Assembly (NCBI GenBank): GCA_022792535.1
Contig: JAAWBG010000017.1
Span: 1 to 64,000, forward strand
Direction: 5' to 3'
DNA length: 64,000 nt
Source of the DNA: Lachnospiraceae bacterium
GTDB taxonomy: Bacteria; Bacillota; Clostridia; Lachnospirales; Lachnospiraceae
In this document: positions 25,461-34,063 of the stretch, in pieces
Position numbering within the stretch: position 1 is the stretch's first letter
Layout: the number at the start of each line of letters is the position of its first letter
Position numbers and translations under genes: made by a program
Notes under the pieces: model-generated
Seen by the model: only the letters and a program-made list of their open reading frames with translations
The model's database searches: none
Told to the model about the DNA's origin: nothing

Positions 25461-26600
25461 CTAACCTATGATCTGATCTAGCAAAGCAGCGGCCTCCTCT
25501 TCACTTGCTCTGCGTGGATTCGTAGCGTAAGTGCCGTCTGCCAGAGCAGCCGTTACCAGCTCACTGCGTATTGCCTTGACAACTGCCATGTCGGCGCCCC
25601 ATTCCCTAAGTGTGGAGGGAATCTTCAGCATCTGGTTCAAACTCTCTATCTCACTGATCAAATTTGCCACTCCAAGCCTGACTGTAGCTGCCGGAAAATC
25701 CATAATCCTTGCAATCCGCTGATATTTTTTTGCGGCCAAAGAGTACTCTCCTCCTGTTACGCAAGTCAAATTCGCATTAAAAGCCAAAACTTTCGGCAAA
25801 AGCATTGCATTGATACGTCCGTGGGCAATATGTAACTTCCCGCCGATAGCGTGAGCCAGTCCATGATTAATTCCAAGGCCGGCAGAGTTAAAAGCCAATC
25901 CTGCCATACAAGCGGCATTCTGCATTTCTGTCCGTGCCAGCAGATCTTCTCCATCCTGATAAGCCAGAGGCAAAAACCGGAAAACCAAAGAGATGGCTTT
26001 CTCACACATGGCATCTGAGAAATCATTGGCATTGGTGGATACATAAGCCTCCAACGCATGGGTCAGCACATCCATGCCTGCATCTGCTGTTACCGCGGCA
26101 GGAGCGCTGATTGTAAGATTAGGATCTAAAATAGCCACTGGCGGACGCAGCGCCTGACTGTCCAGAGGATATTTGATCCCTTTCGCTTTGTCGCTGATTA
26201 CCGCATAGTCTGTAACCTCGGAACCAGTACCGCTGGTGGTTGGTATGGCAAAACACTCCATCTTGTCCATCTCAATCTGAAGCATCTTCTTTGCAATCGC
26301 CCGAATGGCCTTTGCCGCATCAATGGTGGAACCGCCGCCCACAGCGATTACTGTCTCTGCCTGACACTCCTTAAATGCCTTGACCCCTGCAGCCACCACT
26401 TCAATAGGCGGATCAGGTATCACACCGTCAAATACACTGACCTGGCATTTTGTCAAGTAAGAAACCACTTTGTCTACCGCTCCAATCTGTACCATAAAAC
26501 GATCCGTAACGATAAGAACCCTCCGATCCTCCACCCGGCGCAGTCGTTCCAGGGCCCCTTCTCCAAAAAATATTCTGGTACTGAAACTGAATTCCTGCAT
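25461..26600 (-). CDS. pduQ: Propanol dehydrogenase (iron-type alcohol dehydrogenase)
   Basis: About 379 residues from the second ATG at 26600 (MQEFSFSTRIFFGEGAL), after GGAGGTTATG; the ORF track adds 22 residues. It is a group III Fe-dependent alcohol dehydrogenase with the NAD segment AVGGGSTIDAAKAI and metal ligands in ADAGMDVLTHALEAYVS and NHGLAHAIGGKLHIAHGRIN. It reduces propionaldehyde to propanol and regenerates NAD+ for PduP. It lies 53 bases after the regulator gene rather than in the main pdu operon. Confidence 0.9.
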   Translation of the reverse strand: MQEFSFSTRIFFGEGALERLRRVEDRRVLIVTDRFMVQIGAVDKVVSYLTKCQVSVFDGVIPDPPIEVVAAGVKAFKECQAETVIAVGGGSTIDAAKAIRAIAKKMLQIEMDKMECFAIPTTSGTGSEVTDYAVISDKAKGIKYPLDSQALRPPVAILDPNLTISAPAAVTADAGMDVLTHALEAYVSTNANDFSDAMCEKAISLVFRFLPLAYQDGEDLLARTEMQNAACMAGLAFNSAGLGINHGLAHAIGGKLHIAHGRINAMLLPKVLAFNANLTCVTGGEYSLAAKKYQRIARIMDFPAATVRLGVANLISEIESLNQMLKIPSTLREWGADMAVVKAIRSELVTAALADGTYATNPRRASEEEAAALLDQIIG

Positions 26601-26653
26601 CATAACCTCCATTCTGCCGCCAACGCCCGTGGCCCGGATCATAAAAAGCAACC

Positions 26654-27703
26654 TTACCCGCCACAATGAAGCTCTCGGTATTCCGTGGGCGTCATTCCTA
26701 CCTTCCGCTTAAAAGCCTTACTAAAATAATTGGCTTCATTGTAAGAAAGCTCATAGGCAATGCTAATGACCGGCATATCAGTGTCCACCAGCATTTCCTG
26801 GGCAATCGCAATCTTGCAGTCTGTAATATAAGTAATAAAATTGACCCCGGTAATTTTTTTAAAAACCCTGCTAAAATAATAAGAGCTCATATTCGCGTAC
26901 TCCGCAACCTGATCCAAACTGATACTTTCACGAACGTTGCGGTCAATATAGTTAAGCACTTTCTGCTCGCTGTCCACCTGGTAGCTGCTGTCCTCATCAA
27001 AAACAGCAAAAATAACATCTAACATCTTTTTCAGCACAAGATATGTGTCATATTTTTGCACCTGCTGGTCAAACCGAAGCTTAAACTGCTCCATCATACA
27101 TACCAGCTTCATCTGGACGGCTGCCCCTAAAGGATCGCCTAGCTGCACCAGCCCTTCCGCAAACTGAAGTGCCTGAAACCGAATGATACTCTTATTATGT
27201 ATATCTTTATGGAGAGAATCAAGGTAATCTTTTGCAACATCTGTGCACTTTTTGTAACAAAAAGCCCTCATCTGCTCAGCCAAAAGTCTCAGATACCGTT
27301 CCCGCCGCTGTTCTTCTCTGTCATTTGAAACAGCGGAAGCGTCTCGTTTTAGGGCGCGGACTGCTGCCAGAAGCCAAGCTGGACGACAGGGCTTCAGTAA
27401 ATAGTCCTGCAGCCCCAGACGCCAGACATGGGGAGCGATATCGGCGCGGACTCCTACGGAGGTTACCAGAATCGGCGTATCCGGCGACACCTTCCTGGCC
27501 TGCGCCATCATATCGCAACGGCGCAGGTCAAACTTAGGCACGTCTGCAATCAAAAGATCCACATCATTTTCCCGCAGCAGTTTCATGGTTGTCTCTGCTT
27601 CTGACGCCAAAATAATTTCTGTCGACTTAAGCCCTTCAGACAGAATGCTCTTGGTAATCTCTTGTTCTAATTGATTTTCATTCACCACTAAAATCTGCCC
27701 CAT
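26654..27703 (-). CDS. AraC-type response regulator
   Basis: About 349 residues from the ATG at 27703 (AAGGAGGTTGG in front), overlapping the end of the sensor gene. Residues 1-120 are a receiver domain with the phospho-acceptor position Asp54 (LLIADVPKFD), Thr81 and Lys104 (YLLKPCRP), but the acidic pair near the N-terminus is NEN rather than DD. Residues 245-349 are an AraC DNA-binding domain (SISLDQVAEYANMSSYYFSR, then SYNEANYFSKAFKRKVGMTP). It is the probable activator of the pdu operon and perhaps of the btu genes (inference from context and repeated sites). Confidence 0.88.
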   Translation of the reverse strand: MGQILVVNENQLEQEITKSILSEGLKSTEIILASEAETTMKLLRENDVDLLIADVPKFDLRRCDMMAQARKVSPDTPILVTSVGVRADIAPHVWRLGLQDYLLKPCRPAWLLAAVRALKRDASAVSNDREEQRRERYLRLLAEQMRAFCYKKCTDVAKDYLDSLHKDIHNKSIIRFQALQFAEGLVQLGDPLGAAVQMKLVCMMEQFKLRFDQQVQKYDTYLVLKKMLDVIFAVFDEDSSYQVDSEQKVLNYIDRNVRESISLDQVAEYANMSSYYFSRVFKKITGVNFITYITDCKIAIAQEMLVDTDMPVISIAYELSYNEANYFSKAFKRKVGMTPTEYRELHCGG

Positions 27704-27714
27704 TACCAACCTCC

Positions 27715-28923
27715 TTATCCTTTCTTCTGAGGCAATCGAAAACAAATCATATAGCCTGTCTGACCATCTGCCCTGGAACCCACAGAAATTCCATATTGTT
27801 TGCCAAAAATCCGTTTCAACCCCCGATCTGAATCCCTCAGAGAAAATCCTTCCTCCTGGAAAGACCCACTGAGTTTGGCATTCAGTTCTTCCAGCATCAT
27901 CTTTTCATTATCGCTGACCACCTGAATCACCAAATCTTCTTGTTCTTCCCCGGCAAGTATCTCTATCTCATGAGCTTCCCCAGCCTCACAGCCCTGAACA
28001 GCCAGACCTATCAAAGGCTCCAGCACCATGTAAGGACAATTTATCCCCCAATACTCTTTCGGTACTGAGATATGAAAACAAAGGGCCTCTCCCATCCATG
28101 CCTTTTGGATACGGAGAAGAGCGTTTACATAATTTAATTCTTCTCCCAATGTAGAAATCTCGTGATCCGTCTCCGTTACATAACGCATAACATCGGCAAA
28201 ATCATAGGCTACTGCCTCCGTCTTAGCCGCCTTTTCCTGAAAAGCAAGCTGTGAAATAATATTCATCACAAAGAAAAAATAACGGAGCTTTCCCTGATGT
28301 TTTACGTCTGCAAGCTCATTCCTTTGAAAAGAAAATTCTATATTAGAAGCGGGTTTCCAGTCTATCGAATTCATTCCCACTTTTTCTAGGGCCTGTCCTG
28401 TCTGCTCACCATTCTGCATCATAAGTAAAATCACATCATGCAGCAATGTAACCGCAGATTTGACTTTTTCGTAAGAAACCATTTGCGTCTCATTGTAGGC
28501 TTCGTCCAGAGCCTTATCCTTCCGCCAATCTGTCTCCACCGGCAGAATACGCTCCAGCTCTCCCTTTTCCTCCCGGTTCAGACGTATCTGACCGCCCATC
28601 AAAGAACCCATATAAATGCCGTCGCAGATCAATGGCAAAGCAAAATCCACAAGGCCTGCATGGCAGCGGTAAATATAAGGCTCACCGGTAATAGCCGCCT
28701 GAAGGCCCCCATGAGCATCACATTGTTTACACATCTCAAAAAACCCCTGTTGTTTCCGCCCCAACTGACAATAGGGAGTAAAGCCGCTATAATGTGTAAT
28801 AGGACACCCCCGATAGTCCACTGTCACAAAGGCTAGCCCCATGGCCTTAGAACAATTATCCTGCAGCATCTGAAGAAAACTGATATCAAGATAATCAGAT
28901 ATTTTTTTTGATTCTTTCAACAT
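27715..28923 (-). CDS. pocR: PocR-domain sensor with LytS-like kinase region
   Basis: 402 residues. Residues 5-165 are a PocR ligand-binding domain with its cysteines (PYCQLG..., FFEMCKQCDAHGG, IYRCHAGLVDFALPL). This domain senses propanediol or related diols in known PocR proteins. The C-terminal half resembles His_kinase/HATPase of the LytS type (YVTETDHEISTLGEELNYVN, MVLEPLIGLAVQG). The PHFLFN motif that carries the phosphorylated His is replaced by KLRYFFFVMN, so autophosphorylation on the usual residue looks impossible. It is encoded just ahead of the AraC response regulator; together they would sense the substrate. Confidence 0.85.
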   Translation of the reverse strand: MLKESKKISDYLDISFLQMLQDNCSKAMGLAFVTVDYRGCPITHYSGFTPYCQLGRKQQGFFEMCKQCDAHGGLQAAITGEPYIYRCHAGLVDFALPLICDGIYMGSLMGGQIRLNREEKGELERILPVETDWRKDKALDEAYNETQMVSYEKVKSAVTLLHDVILLMMQNGEQTGQALEKVGMNSIDWKPASNIEFSFQRNELADVKHQGKLRYFFFVMNIISQLAFQEKAAKTEAVAYDFADVMRYVTETDHEISTLGEELNYVNALLRIQKAWMGEALCFHISVPKEYWGINCPYMVLEPLIGLAVQGCEAGEAHEIEILAGEEQEDLVIQVVSDNEKMMLEELNAKLSGSFQEEGFSLRDSDRGLKRIFGKQYGISVGSRADGQTGYMICFRLPQKKG

Positions 28924-28958
28924 AATTCCCTTCCCCTGGCGTATAGGTATATTCCTGT

Positions 28959-28977
28959 ATAGTTATGAGATAACTAT
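28959..28977. promoter_or_regulatory. Inverted repeat upstream of the pocR-like gene
   Basis: A perfect dyad ATAGTTAT-GAG-ATAACTAT lies 36-54 bases upstream of the pocR-like start and overlaps its most plausible -35/-10 region (TTTTGT ... TATACA). Probably an operator; the binding protein is unknown. Confidence 0.45.
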
Positions 28978-29099
28978 AACAAAAAAATCTCTTTCGCACA
29001 ATTCTTTTTTATTTCTGACAAATTTTTATCTCCTTTTTTCAGCAGCTTAGAAAACTTGCCCTGCCTAAATAAGCAAAATTCATTTTCTAACGTCTGTAC

Positions 29100-29158
29100 G
29101 ACAAAATTTTACAGACAAAATTTTACAGGTTGACATCACAGGAGAACTAACTTACTAT
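29100..29158 (+). promoter_or_regulatory. Promoter and tandem repeat of the btu operon
   Basis: TTGACA (29130-29135), 17-base spacer, TACTAT (29153-29158), just before the riboswitch. Directly upstream is an exact tandem 14-mer, GACAAAATTTTACA twice (29100-29127). Its AGACAAAA core is the same motif, in the same orientation to transcription, as in the pdu promoter. Confidence 0.7.
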
Positions 29159-29164
29159 AAAACA

Positions 29165-29345
29165 AACGAATAAAAACGGGTAGAGATATTACAGGGAAGA
29201 CGGGTGAGAATCCCGCACGGTCCCGCCACCGTGATACGTATCATACGTTAAGTCGGTTCGCTGTATCTGCTTGGTACAAATTCACGATCGATGGACTTGT
29301 GCATACGCCAACGCTGTGGCAATTTGTTTCTGCAGCATGGATTTT
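29165..29345 (+). ncRNA. Cobalamin riboswitch
   Basis: The leader contains the conserved cobalamin-aptamer core: CAGGGAAGACGGGTGAGAAT, then CGGTCCCGCCACCGTGA, and a weaker B12-box-like segment further on (AAGTCGGTTCGCTGTATCTG). A terminator hairpin follows and the first gene encodes a B12/iron-type binding protein. So uptake genes are switched off when cobalamin is plentiful. The 3' boundary is estimated. Confidence 0.92.
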
Positions 29346-29351
29346 GCATGG

Positions 29352-29382
29352 GCGCCTTTTCGGAGTGAAAAGGCGCTTTTTT
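29352..29382 (+). terminator. Riboswitch expression-platform terminator
   Basis: GCGCCTTTT (29352-29360) pairs with AAAAGGCGC (29368-29376), followed by six T. It lies between the aptamer and btuF, as expected for B12-controlled premature termination. Confidence 0.88.
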
Positions 29383-29435
29383 CTTAGTGTTAGCTATATG
29401 TTATGCTTTATATAAAATACAAAGGAGAATAAAAC

Positions 29436-30473
29436 ATGAAAAAGAAACTTATTTCCATCCTCATCACGGTCACAATGCTGACTATGTGCGCCTGCGGGAA
29501 TTCCGGCGGCAAATCACAGGATGCCAGCCAATCACAACCTGACAGCAAGGTTACAGAATCAGAATCCACCAAGGAGAATGCAAAAGACGACGCCAAAGAA
29601 GCTGAATCCTCTGCAAACTCCTCCACAACTGCAACTGATCCAAGCGGAGCAGAGATTTCTATCCCGGAAGAGGTAAACTCTATTGTTGTACTGTCTCCGG
29701 CTCTATCTGAGATCATAACCGCTCTGGATCTGGGAGACAAGGTAGTCGGATACGACAGTTACAGTGCAGACATCGAAGGTCTGCCGGATTCTGAAAGCAT
29801 TACTGTTTTTGAAAACATTACCACCCCTGACATGGAGCAATTAACAGCTCTGAATCCTGATATCCTATTAGTTACAAACGAGACTTTCTACGACCAGGAG
29901 AATCCTTTCCAAACACTGATTGACGCAGGTACCTGCGTGATCTGTGTTCCAAACCGAGACAACATTGCAGGAATTAAGAGCGATATTGAATTTCTTGCAT
30001 CCGCTTTAGGCGCAGCCGAGGCCGGGGCAGCCTTGCTGGAAGATTTTGATACACAGCTCAATGAGCTTGCTGATATCGCCGCAAAGATCCCACAGGAAGA
30101 GCGCAAACGGGTTTATTTCGAGATTGCTCCTGCTCCAGATATGTACAGCTGTGGCAAGGACTCTTACATCAATGAAATGCTTGAGTGGATCGGCGCAGAA
30201 AATATTCTGGCTGATCAATCCGGCTGGTTCACTGTATCAGGAGAGACTGTCGTAGCTGCCAATCCAGATATCATTTTTACAAACGTTAACTATACGGATG
30301 ATCCTGTACAGGAGATTTTAAACCGAGATGGCTGGGCTGACATCTCTGCTGTTTCCAGCAAAAATGTTTACAGTGTTGACAATAACGCTTCTTCCCGTCC
30401 AAACCACAACATTATCAAAGCCATGCGCCAGATGGCTGAGATTCTTTATCCAGACTATTACACAGCTGAATGA
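29436..30473 (+). CDS. btuF: B12-type ABC transporter, substrate-binding lipoprotein
   Basis: 345 residues. There is a lipoprotein signal peptide with lipobox MLTMCACG (Cys about 20) and a charged Ser/Glu/Lys linker to about residue 65. A helical-backbone binding protein of the BtuF/FhuD class follows (SIVVLSPALSEIITALDLGD, LNPDILLVTNETFYDQENPF, PNHNIIKAMRQMAEILYPDY). The cobalamin riboswitch in front argues for B12 or a corrinoid precursor rather than siderophore. Its stop overlaps the permease start. Confidence 0.9.
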   Translation: MKKKLISILITVTMLTMCACGNSGGKSQDASQSQPDSKVTESESTKENAKDDAKEAESSANSSTTATDPSGAEISIPEEVNSIVVLSPALSEIITALDLGDKVVGYDSYSADIEGLPDSESITVFENITTPDMEQLTALNPDILLVTNETFYDQENPFQTLIDAGTCVICVPNRDNIAGIKSDIEFLASALGAAEAGAALLEDFDTQLNELADIAAKIPQEERKRVYFEIAPAPDMYSCGKDSYINEMLEWIGAENILADQSGWFTVSGETVVAANPDIIFTNVNYTDDPVQEILNRDGWADISAVSSKNVYSVDNNASSRPNHNIIKAMRQMAEILYPDYYTAE

Positions 30474-31492
30474 AATACTATACAAAAATGATTTTGCTGC
30501 TTTTTGCAGCGCTGGCTGCATTGCTTTTGGGCATTGGCATCGGCAGCGTGTATGTGTCTCCCGCAGACATTCTTGCCATCATATCTAATTACTTTTTTGA
30601 AACACCGCTGCCTGAAACACTGCCCGTCAGCTATCCGGCCATGGTGCTGAACATGCGTCTGCCGCGAGTCTTTCTGGCGTTTCTCACCGGGGCGGCGCTG
30701 GCAATGGGCGGCACAGTAACCCAGTCTATCCTGCAGAATCCCCTGGCCTCCCCATTCGGTCTGGGGATATCCGCCGGAGCTGGACTAGGAGCCGCTATTG
30801 TAATCACCTTTGGTCTGACCGCAGCAGGTCTGGGGGCCTTTCTATTGCCTGGCGTCAGTCTTTCCTTTGCTTTAGCTACCGTATTTTTAGTGGTCTTTAT
30901 CTCCTCCCGCCTGGATAAGGGAGTCTCAAATGTGACGATTATCCTGGTAGGCACTGTGTTTTCTCTATTCTGTAATGCAGTCATGAACCTGCTGGCAACC
31001 AGCGCGCCGGCTTACACCGCACGTATCCAGCTCTGGCTCTCTGGAAGCTTTTCCATGAAAGAGTGGAATGCTGTATGGATATTGGCTCTAGCCTCAATTT
31101 TGGGACTTGTCTTCTTCTTGTTTTACTCCCGTGAACTAGATGTGATGACTTTCGGTGAAGAGTCAGCTCAGGCAATGGGAGTAGACCTGGTAAAGCTTAA
31201 ACGCATCCTGCTGGCCGCCATAGCTGTTCTAACCGGCGCTGCAGTGGCTTTCGTGGGCATTATCGGGTTTGTGGATCTCATCGCCCCTCACATTGTGCGG
31301 CGCTGGTTTGGCGCATCACACAAAAAAGTACTCCCCGCCAGCGCTCTGTTCGGCGGCACCTTTCTGGTATTATGCGATCTTGCAGCCCGGACACTGCTTC
31401 CCGCCCGCGAGATTCCCATCGGCTCTATCACCGCCCTGCTGGGCGCACCTTTTTTCCTGTATATCTTTTTTGCAGGACGAAAAAATCAGTAA
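30470..31492 (+). CDS. btuC: B12-type ABC transporter permease (FecCD family)
   Basis: 340 residues, with about nine to ten membrane helices and the FecCD/BtuC signatures NMRLPRVFLAFLTGAALAMG, GTVTQSILQNPLASPFGLGI and GIIGFVDLIAPHIVRRWFGA. Two copies form the channel that accepts substrate from BtuF. The ATG overlaps the btuF stop by four bases. Confidence 0.93.
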   Translation: MKYYTKMILLLFAALAALLLGIGIGSVYVSPADILAIISNYFFETPLPETLPVSYPAMVLNMRLPRVFLAFLTGAALAMGGTVTQSILQNPLASPFGLGISAGAGLGAAIVITFGLTAAGLGAFLLPGVSLSFALATVFLVVFISSRLDKGVSNVTIILVGTVFSLFCNAVMNLLATSAPAYTARIQLWLSGSFSMKEWNAVWILALASILGLVFFLFYSRELDVMTFGEESAQAMGVDLVKLKRILLAAIAVLTGAAVAFVGIIGFVDLIAPHIVRRWFGASHKKVLPASALFGGTFLVLCDLAARTLLPAREIPIGSITALLGAPFFLYIFFAGRKNQ

Positions 31493-31509
31493 TTTTTCAG
31501 CAATGCAAA

Positions 31510-31571
31510 GAAATACAGCAAAACAAAAATTCTGCAGGATTTCGTAGAAAATTTTTGTTCTGCTGTATTTC
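31510..31571. repeat. Hairpin between btuC and btuD
   Basis: GAAATACAGCA (31510-31520) and the following ACAAAAAT pair with ATTTTTGT and TGCTGTATTTC (up to 31571), making a long AT-rich hairpin in the 95-base gap between permease and ATPase genes. It may stabilise the upstream mRNA, cause partial termination, or be a small repeat element. Confidence 0.6.
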
Positions 31572-31587
31572 GGAAATGGAGGCTGCT

Positions 31588-32343
31588 ATGCTGCGAATCG
31601 AACATTTAAGCTGCGGTTATGGAGGAACTCCCATCCTTCAGGATATCTCTTTTCATGTAAAAGAAGGGGAAAAACTGTGTATCCTAGGCCCAAATGGCTG
31701 CGGAAAAACCACCTTGCTGCGGGCCTTGGCAGGTCTTTTGCCCAGCGGCGGCAAAATAGAACTGACAGGCAGTGATCTGAGCGCCCTTCCTGTCAGGAAA
31801 CGTGCCCAAAAGGTGGCCTTGATGAGCCAGTTTTCTCCAGCCGCTTTTGATTATACCGTTTATGAGACCGTAATGCTGGGGCGTTACGCCCATCAGGCAA
31901 AGGGACTTTTGACAAATGAAAGCCCTGCTGACCGTCAGGCTGTAGAGGACAGTCTGCGCCTTACCGGCACCTGGGATCTGCGGGAACATCTTGTCACCCG
32001 GCTCTCCGGCGGGCAGCTTCAACGGGTATTTCTGGCCCGCACCTTTGCCCAGGAGCCCCAAATCATTCTGCTGGACGAACCCACGAATCACTTAGATCTG
32101 CGTTATCAGGTAGAATTGATCGAAAGTCTGAAAACTTGGTCTGCTCTCCAAGGACGCTGCGTGGTAGGTGTATTCCATGACATGAATCTGGCTCTATCTT
32201 TTGCTGACACTATACTTTTACTGAATCAGGGACAGATCCAAAGCTACAGTAAATTAGAAGATTTTGACCTCTCTTTGCTGGACAGCCTTTACAATATGGA
32301 TGTACGCGGTCATATGATATCCTCTCTTCAGCGTTGGATCTGA
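31588..32343 (+). CDS. btuD: B12-type ABC transporter ATP-binding protein
   Basis: 251 residues from the ATG at 31588 (MLRIEHLSCGYGG, with GGAGGCTGCT in front). The ORF track's 72 extra residues run through the intergenic hairpin and are rejected. Walker A is GPNGCGKTTLLRALAG, signature RLSGGQLQRVFLAR, Walker B IILLDEPTNHLDL, H-loop GVFHDMNLAL. It powers BtuC. The gene ends 20 bases from the convergent araB. Confidence 0.92.
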   Translation: MLRIEHLSCGYGGTPILQDISFHVKEGEKLCILGPNGCGKTTLLRALAGLLPSGGKIELTGSDLSALPVRKRAQKVALMSQFSPAAFDYTVYETVMLGRYAHQAKGLLTNESPADRQAVEDSLRLTGTWDLREHLVTRLSGGQLQRVFLARTFAQEPQIILLDEPTNHLDLRYQVELIESLKTWSALQGRCVVGVFHDMNLALSFADTILLLNQGQIQSYSKLEDFDLSLLDSLYNMDVRGHMISSLQRWI

Positions 32344-32362
32344 ACCCTTGAGATGTTCCGTT

Positions 32363-34030
32363 CTATTCCTTACATGTTCTACGCAGTTCATTCAGTTTCT
32401 TCATAACATCGTTGGAACCGCATCCAAAATACTGGTGCAATTTCTTATATTCTTGATACAAAAGGTGATAAGCTTCTGTGTTTTTAGGATTTGGTTCCCA
32501 TATTTTTTCTTTGACTTTGCCAAGGTGTTTTGCTGCGTCATTGGCATCCTTAAATCCAGTGATCTCCTCAGAAGCTGCTGCCGCGCCGAGAATCGCCGCG
32601 CCAAGAGCGCTGGACTGGCTGGAATCAACCACCTTGATGTTCCTGCCGCAGACGTCTGCGTACACCTGAACCACCATTTCATTTTTAATGGGAATCCCTC
32701 CGCTTAATACGATAGAGTGAACCGGAAGCCCTGCCTCCTCAAAGGATTCTATGATCATACGGGTTCCATAAGCAGTCGCTTCGATCAGGGCCAGATAGAT
32801 CTCTTCTGGTTTGGTAGAAAGATTCAATCCCAGAATCATTCCATTGAGGTCAAAATCCATCAAAGGAGTGCGGACGCCGTTAAACCAATCTAGAGCCAGC
32901 AGTCCGCTGGACCCAGCAGAATATCCTTCCAGACGGTCTGTAAGAAGCTGATGAATATTGATTCCCCGCATACGGGCTTCCTGTTCATAATTTTCCGGTA
33001 CACAGTGTTCCACAAACCATGCAAAATGATCTCCCACGCAGGACTGCCCTGCTTCATATCCGAAAAATCCAGGCATAATACCGTCTTTTACTGTCCCGCA
33101 GAACCCAGGAATTCTTACCTCTTTCTCTCCCAGCATCATATGTACAGAAGAAGTTCCAATAATGATCATCATCTCACCAGAGGAAGCGATTCCACAGCCA
33201 GGCAGAGAAGAATGAGCGTCAATGATACAGGTTCCCACCGGAATTCCCGGCAGCAATCCCAATTTTTCTGCCATAGCTTCTGTCAGGTTTCCGGCTTTCT
33301 CTCCAATGGCCTTTACCGGTGCGTTTAATTTTGTTTCCACAATATTTTCCATCCGGGGATCAATGGCATGGAAAAATTCTTTGGATGGATAACCATTTTC
33401 GTGATGATAATAGGCCTTGTAGCCGGCACAGCAGGCGCTGCGGCTCTCTTCTCCTGTCATCTGCCAGATCATCCAGTCTCCCGCTTCCATAAACCGATCA
33501 GCCTCTTCATATACTTCCGGCGCATGACGGAGGGTTTCTAAAATCTTGGGAATAAACCATTCGCTGGACACTTTTCCGCCATAAATGGACAGCCACTCTT
33601 CCCCTCGCTCTCTGGCAATCTTGTCAATCATCTTTGCCTCTTCCTCTGCTCCATGGTGCTTCCACAATTTCACATAAGCATGAGGCTCATCTTGAAATTT
33701 GGGCAGATGACACAGAGGCGTCATATCATTTTTCACAGGAATCACTGTTGAAGAGGTAAAATCCAGGCCAATGCCAATAATTTCCTCCGGCAGAATATTT
33801 TTCTCCGCCACCACATTTCGAATGGTGGAAATCAGACCCTCCATATAATCTTGAGGCTCCTGAAGCGCCCAGCCTACCGGAAGCGTTGTTCCAGTAGGAA
33901 TGCGCTGTTCCATCACACCATGAGGATATTCATAGATACTAAAGGTCTCTTCCTTTCCAGTCTCAATATCTACCAACAAAGACCGTACCGACAAAGTTCC
34001 GTAATCCACCCCAATTGCATATTTTCCCAT
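32363..34030 (-). CDS. araB: Ribulokinase-like FGGY carbohydrate kinase
   Basis: 555 residues, the length of AraB. It has the N-terminal ATPase motif AIGVDYGTLSVRSLLVDIET with the AraB-typical EYPHGVM...LPVGWALQEPQDYMEGL, and the FGGY C-terminal core SSGLLALDWFNGVRTP, IEATAYGTRMIIESFEEAG and VLSGGIPIKNEMVVQVYADV. It should phosphorylate L-ribulose or a similar ketopentose or polyol. There is no araA or araD beside it. Its partner is a GpsA-like dehydrogenase 33 bases upstream, so the substrate may not be arabinose-derived. Confidence 0.88.
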   Translation of the reverse strand: MGKYAIGVDYGTLSVRSLLVDIETGKEETFSIYEYPHGVMEQRIPTGTTLPVGWALQEPQDYMEGLISTIRNVVAEKNILPEEIIGIGLDFTSSTVIPVKNDMTPLCHLPKFQDEPHAYVKLWKHHGAEEEAKMIDKIARERGEEWLSIYGGKVSSEWFIPKILETLRHAPEVYEEADRFMEAGDWMIWQMTGEESRSACCAGYKAYYHHENGYPSKEFFHAIDPRMENIVETKLNAPVKAIGEKAGNLTEAMAEKLGLLPGIPVGTCIIDAHSSLPGCGIASSGEMMIIIGTSSVHMMLGEKEVRIPGFCGTVKDGIMPGFFGYEAGQSCVGDHFAWFVEHCVPENYEQEARMRGINIHQLLTDRLEGYSAGSSGLLALDWFNGVRTPLMDFDLNGMILGLNLSTKPEEIYLALIEATAYGTRMIIESFEEAGLPVHSIVLSGGIPIKNEMVVQVYADVCGRNIKVVDSSQSSALGAAILGAAAASEEITGFKDANDAAKHLGKVKEKIWEPNPKNTEAYHLLYQEYKKLHQYFGCGSNDVMKKLNELRRTCKE

Positions 34031-34063
34031 AGCTATCTTCTCCTTCCTATTCTATTTGTCCCC

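Noticed and set aside
31372-31587. N-terminal 72-residue extension of the btuD ORF
   Set aside because: It reads through the end of btuC and the intergenic hairpin; the ATG at 31588 has a proper ribosome site and begins the conserved domain.
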